In this document: one piece after another, positions 58,998-64,000 of the stretch
Position numbering within the stretch: the stretch's first letter is position 1
Layout of the letters: each line of letters opens with the position of its first letter
DNA from: Lingula anatina
Lineage: Eukaryota > Brachiopoda > Lingulata > Lingulida > Lingulidae
NCBI RefSeq assembly: GCF_001039355.2
Contig: NW_019773514.1
Coordinates: 947,237 to 1,011,236 of the forward strand
DNA: 64,000 bases
Direction: 5' to 3'
Program-made: the position numbers and the translations under genes
Notes under the pieces: model-generated
What the model was told of the DNA's origin: nothing
The model's input: the letters and a program-made list of their open reading frames with translations, nothing else
Database searches by the model: none

Positions 58998-60383
58998 GGA
59001 TGAGATTTTTCCAACTTTTGGCAGATTTCCGACTTTTTGGGAGCCAAATTATCATTTTTGAGATCAATGCAGATCTGTTGTAAAGAAAAGGGGGGGGGGG
59101 GGAGGAGGTCTGGACCCCATGTCATATTATCAATCTTTCTCACAAAATAGCAGTCTCATCCATATGTATATACATTTTTAGGAATTTTCAAATGATATTT
59201 AGAGACCTTGTAAATTTCATATTAGGGAATGAGACAGAAGAAAAGGGTGTGGTTTAAAGTTAACAAAATTTGTGTAAGCAAACAAACTCAAGTAGTTGTT
59301 TCCTCAGTATGGACTCCTCAGTGTGCATACACGTTTGTCATCTCAAGGGCCAATTAGTAACATTTTACATTTTGTGGTTATACCACAGTTTTATCTCAGT
59401 AATCTGCATCAGATAGCCAGTCGTGCTAAATAATGAATTTTGATTGGAATGATGAGGTATTAAACTGGTAATCTGATCCTACTCATATCACCTATTATGT
59501 GTATGTGAGGTACCAGTTTACATCATCTGGCTTGTCAGCTAAAATAAATATCAAACCTGTATGTTACTGTCTCAAGGTGTACACACTGAGAGATTTGTTT
59601 TGAGAGAACTTGAAGCAGTATAATAACACATTGTGAGCTTATCCCTCTTTGACTGATATATAGATGTAGAAAGCATGACTTTGGGATATTTTGAAATGCA
59701 GATAGTATACCTTTAGGAGGAGGAGGAGAGAGAGAGAACATTAGATATCTTGTAAGACATCTCTCAGACACCATCTTGGCAATATTGATTTTTGTCCCTT
59801 TGCTTTATGTGTCCACCTGCCATTTCTCTTACTGTTATTGAAGATGAGCAGTCAATATGTCAATGTTTTAATTGAACGAGATAATTCATTTTAGTCTTTG
59901 AGTTGTAACTTGATACTGCTATTCTACAAAGATGTTGAGAAGTGTGATATATTTCTATGTAATTAAGGGTATCAACTCAAGATCAATATTGATAATTGGA
60001 TTTTTATTTCCTTTAAGTTTGCTCTTTCGGAAAAAGAGATTGCCCTTTATAGGAAAAATAGACTGTTGAAATTCAGTAGTTGTGGTTGTGTTGCAAGCTC
60101 TTGTTTAGTATTAAATTTTCTGGAATGCATTTTAGATATTTGTATTGTGTAATAACAGTATTATTAGTCCACTCTTGTAACTGGAGTTGATCTACTTCAG
60201 TTAAGGGTCCTGCTTTAAGCGATTAAAATTTACTTTTATTTTCCTTTGGTGTTTCAGCTTATGCAAGCCTTGAAAGACCAACGTGATGTCAATGCTGCAC
60301 TGAGGGAATATGTAGATAGGGTGTTATTGTCTATTATTGAGAACAATCCATCCATATTGGAAATCAAGCCAACGAAAAAATGA
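39787..60383 (+). CDS. RAB11FIP4: Class II Rab11 family-interacting protein (RAB11FIP3/4-like); middle incomplete
   Basis: Confident exons: 39787-39918, 43218-43317, 43783 to about 43883, then 52250-52282, 53207-53285, 53498-53601, 54832-54922, 55259-55308, 55535-55616, 56111-56248, 56577-56726, 58745-58888, 60258-60383. The N-terminus has a degenerate EF-hand (CDEQKEGYIS) and a canonical one (loop DPDGNGKITFEE, residues 54-65). The downstream exons form a long coiled coil whose sequence tracks vertebrate FIP3/FIP4 (RRLSSNAHAR, SLAAEIEELSKDELMQALK). The last exon holds the Rab-binding domain (YVDRVLLSIIENNPSILEIK). FIP3/4 proteins dimerise and bring Rab11, and in vertebrates Arf GTPases, to recycling endosomes and the cytokinetic midbody. 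FIP3 and FIP4 cannot be separated here, so the symbol is provisional. Between 43883 and 52250 a Ser/Glu-rich linker exon is missing: phase 0 leaves exon 3, but phase 2 enters 52250. Confidence 0.9.
46092..46145 (+). CDS. Candidate alternative first (or cassette) exon of the RAB11FIP gene
   Basis: A 54-nt open segment encodes MDLLTDDYSLVDVEKEEQ and ends at a good donor (gaacag|gtaaat). Its ATG has A at -3 and G at +4, and a TATAAAT box lies at 45907-45913, about 185 nt upstream. It is phase 0 at its 3' end, the same phase as the likely end of exon 3, so it could replace or follow exon 3. The acidic composition fits the linker after the EF-hands of FIP proteins. It could also belong to a separate small transcript. 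Confidence 0.4.
46279..46300. repeat. (TAA)n microsatellite
   Basis: Seven trinucleotide units in the RAB11FIP gene. Confidence 0.85.
47228..47257. repeat. Perfect foldback motif, 14-nt arms
   Basis: tatgtacagacaca at 47228-47241 is the exact reverse complement of tgtgtctgtacata at 47244-47257, with a GA spacer. It marks the left edge of the tandem-monomer repeat that runs into the second gap. Confidence 0.85.
47372..48660 (+). repeat. Tandem satellite-like array interrupted by gap 2
   Basis: Monomers begin aaaatgcag at 47372, 47531 and, after the gap, 48611, with a period of 159 nt between the first two. The first two are highly similar (tcaagttcgaaaatc, gcatgatcgggcc, aacactgttaacacattt, cctgttgtcatgaaactc). 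The unresolved N run most likely holds more copies. Confidence 0.75.
47673..48609. other. Assembly gap 2 (937 N)
   Basis: Run of N inside the large RAB11FIP intron region. It sits between tandem-repeat copies and within the interval where an exon of the gene appears to be missing. Confidence 0.99.
48877..48907. repeat. (TTTA)n microsatellite
   Basis: Tandem TTTA units just upstream of the candidate exon at 48928. Confidence 0.85.
48928..49066 (+). CDS. Candidate terminal exon with a C-terminal membrane anchor
   Basis: After a plausible acceptor (ttttacttcag) one frame reads KGKQYRDRRENKLRQSK, then a hydrophobic stretch (SWYIIRILLCLCCGGFICYW), then IFSKRSF and a stop at 49064-49066. The arrangement, basic segment, about 20 hydrophobic residues, short basic tail, is that of a tail-anchored protein. 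It needs an upstream exon ending in phase 2. If joined in phase 0 from 46145 it reads a different 23-residue end. It lies inside the RAB11FIP gene, just after the second gap. No family is recognised and a chance open frame is possible. Confidence 0.25.
49500..49564. repeat. Compound (TA)n(GA)n microsatellite
   Basis: Eight TA units pass directly into about 24 GA units. Confidence 0.97.
52250..60383 (+). CDS. RAB11FIP coiled coil and Rab-binding domain exons
   Basis: Ten exons from PRRLSSNAHARNLYN to the stop at 60381-60383 encode about 330 residues with no phase conflict. The central part is a heptad-rich Glu/Lys/Arg/Leu coiled coil without proline (RVHQLEEQLRDVEVK, VEKEYQEAKEEAPRLR, KRLQEKYQLRQEEF). 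The final 41 residues contain the FIP Rab-binding signature Y-V-D-x-V...N-P-S-I-L-E-I. The 58745 exon ends SKDE and the 60258 exon begins LMQALKDQ, reproducing the vertebrate DELMEALKEQ junction exactly. Confidence 0.93.
58921..58994. repeat. (TG)37 microsatellite beside a splice donor
   Basis: Uninterrupted 74-nt TG run starting 32 nt after the donor of the RAB11FIP exon 58745-58888. Confidence 0.97.
59090..59102. repeat. G homopolymer
   Basis: Run of 13 G in the last RAB11FIP intron, followed by aggagg. Confidence 0.85.
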
Positions 60384-63300
60384 AGACGGCAACCAAATCA
60401 GTCATTTAACATTTCAAGTGATGCCACCTTACTGGGACTTGGAGAAGGATTTTGAATTTATGCAGTCCGTTGCAAATGGTAAAAGATGTGGCAAACTTGT
60501 AGGGCATATCAACAAAAAAGACATTTAAAAAAGACATGAGATTATATTTCACAGAATTAGATCAATACACCAACAACCACCTTGGTTTTTTAGATCACAC
60601 ATATAAAAGAAATTGGTAAAGTAAGCACACAAGTGATATAATGGCTCATTTTTGTATCAATGATGTACGGATTACAGCTCAATACTTAGTGCTTATCAGT
60701 CTAAGAGATCCCATCTCAACAATGAAAGCCATTAGGTATTGCATTACTTTGGAAAGTGTATTCTGTTTGATTGCTTCTGTGCATCCTGCCAGCCTAGACA
60801 CAGGCCTATTGATGTGATAACCACACTCCAGGTGACTTGAACAGAAAGGATTAGAACATATCAATGAACCATGTGCATTACGTGTAAATTGCTTCATTGA
60901 AAGGCTTTCTGTGACCTGCGCAGCATTCCCTGGGCACCATATCACTGGGGTACTTTTCAAATGTGGGGCAAAAATAGAAGATTATAGTTCTTCAAGTTAT
61001 TATTGCCCTAGATTTTTATTTTAATTTCACGTCCAGATTATGTCGGTGATTGCCTACATTCCAAGTGCAGAACAGTTATTTTCATACCAGATTGCTTCAT
61101 TACATGGTCTATTTCTATGCTGTGTAATTTGCACTGTCAGTGAAGCATAGCAAAAGCTGCTGAGGTGGAACACAGTTGAAAAGCTCAATTTAACCTCAAT
61201 CCAGCACTAACTATGAGTCAACTTCTTGTGAGAAAACACAAGTTAATGGTAACTAATAATCTATAGGCAATTTTCTTGGTGTTAGAAATACTAATGTATG
61301 ATATCTGTCTGGGTCACATGGCTTGTGAAATATTTTCATGTAAGCAACAGCAGTGAGATATTATACTATTGCCATTGAGTTTCTGATATTTTCCCATGGA
61401 AAAAGTAAACATATTCAAGCACAGACACTCGTGTGTTTTGATACATTGAGCTACTTTTGTCTGTGTTTTTGTCATTGATTCCTCTTTTGATAATGAGAAA
61501 TGTTTCTCTTTTACTAAGTGTAGATTTTGAAAGCTGCCACATAAAAGAGTATATTTACAAAACAGATACACTCTTACTGCCATTATGGATTTCAATTTCA
61601 CTTCATTTATTTGCTGTATACAAAGTTTTCTGTGTATGCATTGTCAGAGATTTTTTGATATTTTGCCATAAATTGCTAGTGATTTTGGTAAATGTTTAGA
61701 AAACTTTGCACCACATATTGCAGTGCAACCTTTTCAGTAAATTTGGTAATTTTACTCTCTCAACCTGTTTCTCATATCTCAATTGAATGGTACTTTTAAT
61801 AGGCGTCTGTAGCCAAAGCACTAGTTACATGACTGATTTGAACAAGTGAAACGGTGAAGTGATTGTTACAAAAATCTTTCATATAATACTAAATATGTAT
61901 TTGGCAGCATGGCTGCTAAGTTTCATTAACAGACATTCATTCATTTTATTTACAATATAAACCTGTATGATTATATTTGTATATATAAGCTACTAGAAAG
62001 GGGTGCTATATGAATATTTATGTATATACAAGTTTTATTCAATTCTAGTAATTTATTGCTGAGTTTTAGCAACATCAGTCATTTGGTAGAACAGTTTTAT
62101 GTATGATTTTAAGCTTATGTGAGTGTGGGTGTGATATTTAGTGTGTGATATTGTATCATGTAACTTCAAATGTAAGAGTTGATGAGAAAGTTTTAATGGA
62201 GTAGATATCAGGTTACTGATTGCATGGAAAATGGTTTTTAATGTGCATTTTTTTCAGAAATGCTAATTTGATAAGCATTTCTGCTCATTAAGCACCGAAT
62301 CAAGATCTCATTACCTACATCTTTGGGTGATTCATTCAAGTGTCATTTGTTTTTAATTTACAACAAAACGGAATGCTATTGCTTGTCCTAATTTATAAAT
62401 ATTTTTGATAAAGAATGTTGCTAAATGGAAATAAGTTGTTAGATAGTTGTTTATCATCATTACCAAAAAAAGTACTTTCAACTATTCCATAATGTTGCAG
62501 CATATCTGGAAAAATACATTTTCATCAAATTTGGAAGTAAGGAGTGATCAGGACTGTAAAAATTAAAGCATTATTAATTTTTATTTATTTATTATTATTA
62601 TTTTCATATAAAAGTCTGTTATGCACTAAAATAATGCTTTTCATTCTTCGTACTTATTTGAACAGTGTGTATATTAAATGTTAAACATTCAGGAAAAAAA
62701 GATTGGCATCCCTGTCTTTCACCAATAAAACCATCCTATTAAAGTTCATCCCAGTTGTTATGTTCTGAAGAGAGGTTGAAATGTCAGTCCATTCATTCCA
62801 TTCATTAAAAGACCATATATGATATTTTCATTTGGAGTTATAATTGTGTTTTGGGGACTTGGTCTGGGCAATGTGGATTCCAAATATAACACAAAAGTAA
62901 GGTTTTTAATTTGTAACAGCATTCAATGCATGTTATCCCTATCTGTTTACCTTTGAATCATTTCAATAAGAGAGCAACGTATAACCACATACGCGAGATA
63001 TAAGAGATGTAGTGTTGACATGGATCTCCCTGGTGACCCATTGATATAGATTATTTGAAAACCACATATCAGAACTGACCAAGTTTTAGATAATACCAAC
63101 ATTACTATTTCAATACAGGGAGACCCTTTACTCTTTTTCAGGCCAAATTAGGGCGCAGTCTTGGTCAGGCTTTTCTTTCAATCATAAAATAAGCACATTT
63201 CAAAGTTACAGTCTTTGCCAAACTTGACAGAAAAAGCTTGAATAACAGATTTGTTTTTAATTTAATTGCTACTCCAAAATGACAACTGATATCAGACAGG

Positions 63301-64000
63301 GTTGGAGGTACAACAGTAAAATGTGAAGGAAAACATCTAACTTAATAATTCAACATTTGTTCCAAATGATTGATATCAAATAGGCAACCTGTCCCCAGTA
63401 GTAATCAGAAATGAGTAATTTTGAAATCCCTTGGACCGTCTTATCAGATAAATAAGATAAAATGATGAGTGTATTGATCTGCAGTTTTCATCTGTGTTCA
63501 CACTGCTAGGTTCATCACACGTAGACCCCTTGTTTAATACGCAGGTTGGTGAAAGAACATTGGTAATTGATAACAGAATACAATTAACAATGATAAATAA
63601 AAAAAATTGAGGGCTAGAATTATTGGTTTTTTCTTTTAGATACATTTTCATGGTTAAATCTAGAATTGTCAATACAAATTAAATAAAACATTTTGAACCT
63701 ATGAGTTTAGTCTAGTTGACAACGTCGAGTATCCCTCACTGAGACTTTCGAGAATACAAGTGGAACTGTTCTGCACAGTAGTGTCAAAACTATAATTTCT
63801 GTTAATAATCCAAAAGTTTGTTGTACCCCAGTTGCAAAACCAAACTATGGAACTGGCAGTTTTAAAAAGACAACAGCAAATAAAAACAACAACAATAATA
63901 ATAATAATAATGAAACTTACAGTAAAAAAAACGTAATGTGCCGATCAACATGTTTTAGATTGTTTTATTCCCTTTTGGTTAAAGTTAAAAGCTGTCAGCA
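60384..64000. other. RAB11FIP 3' UTR and flanking sequence
   Basis: No exon, RNA gene or transposon is recognised in this stretch. An AATAAA at 62724-62729 is one candidate polyadenylation signal. A CAA/TAA repeat lies at about 63885-63911. Confidence 0.45.

Noticed and set aside
58798-59143. His/Thr-repeat frames
   Set aside because: Translation of the (TG)37 run on the minus strand.
63376-63672. 98-codon minus-strand frame near the right edge
   Set aside because: It has no recognisable domain, no splice context and an AT-driven composition.

Overview
The window reads as animal genomic DNA: AT-rich, with short exons separated by GT–AG introns, long microsatellites (TG, TA, GA), several small inverted-repeat transposons and two runs of N (23385-23999 and 47673-48609). 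The style of the repeats and the protein sequences suggest an invertebrate, most likely a lophotrochozoan such as a bivalve mollusc. That placement is an impression, not a test. There is no bacterial-style operon, no CRISPR array, and I recognised no rRNA or tRNA gene.

Four genes can be assembled exon by exon with matching splice phases. (1) A TMC-family (transmembrane channel-like) gene on the + strand occupies 520-26094, in 19 coding exons totalling 3000 nt (999 aa). (2) Inside its 15th intron (14698-18954), on the opposite strand, lies a complete four-exon gene for a divergent seven-transmembrane receptor (17621 down to 14742, 519 aa). (3) A + strand class-III PLP enzyme of the ETNPPL/PHYKPL (AGXT2-like) type occupies 29233-36887, in 11 exons (488 aa). 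(4) A + strand class II Rab11-FIP gene (RAB11FIP3/4 type) occupies 39787-60383. It starts with EF-hands, continues as a long coiled coil and ends with the Rab-binding domain. Its middle is incomplete here: the splice phases show that at least one exon is missing or unrecognised between 43783 and 52250, where the second gap also lies.

Between and within the genes are repeats. The 20112-25322 intron of TMC is almost solid repeat: a MITE-like element also present in the nested receptor gene, a CATTC/GAATG-rich element, inverted arms, and an exact 1122-bp duplication on both sides of the first gap that is probably an assembly artefact. A family combining an 18-nt foldback motif with tandem monomers occurs at 20145, 28570-28832 and 47228-48660. 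Other inverted-repeat elements sit at 8217-8575, 36276-36498 and 38727-38964. The intervals 26095-29232, 36888-39786 and 60384-64000 hold no gene I can support and are probably UTR plus intergenic sequence.

The genes act in unrelated processes: a membrane channel or mechanotransduction-type protein, a receptor, phospholipid or lysine-derivative catabolism, and recycling-endosome traffic. The only structural link is the receptor nested antisense in TMC. That nested, motif-poor 7TM gene is the observation most worth following up.
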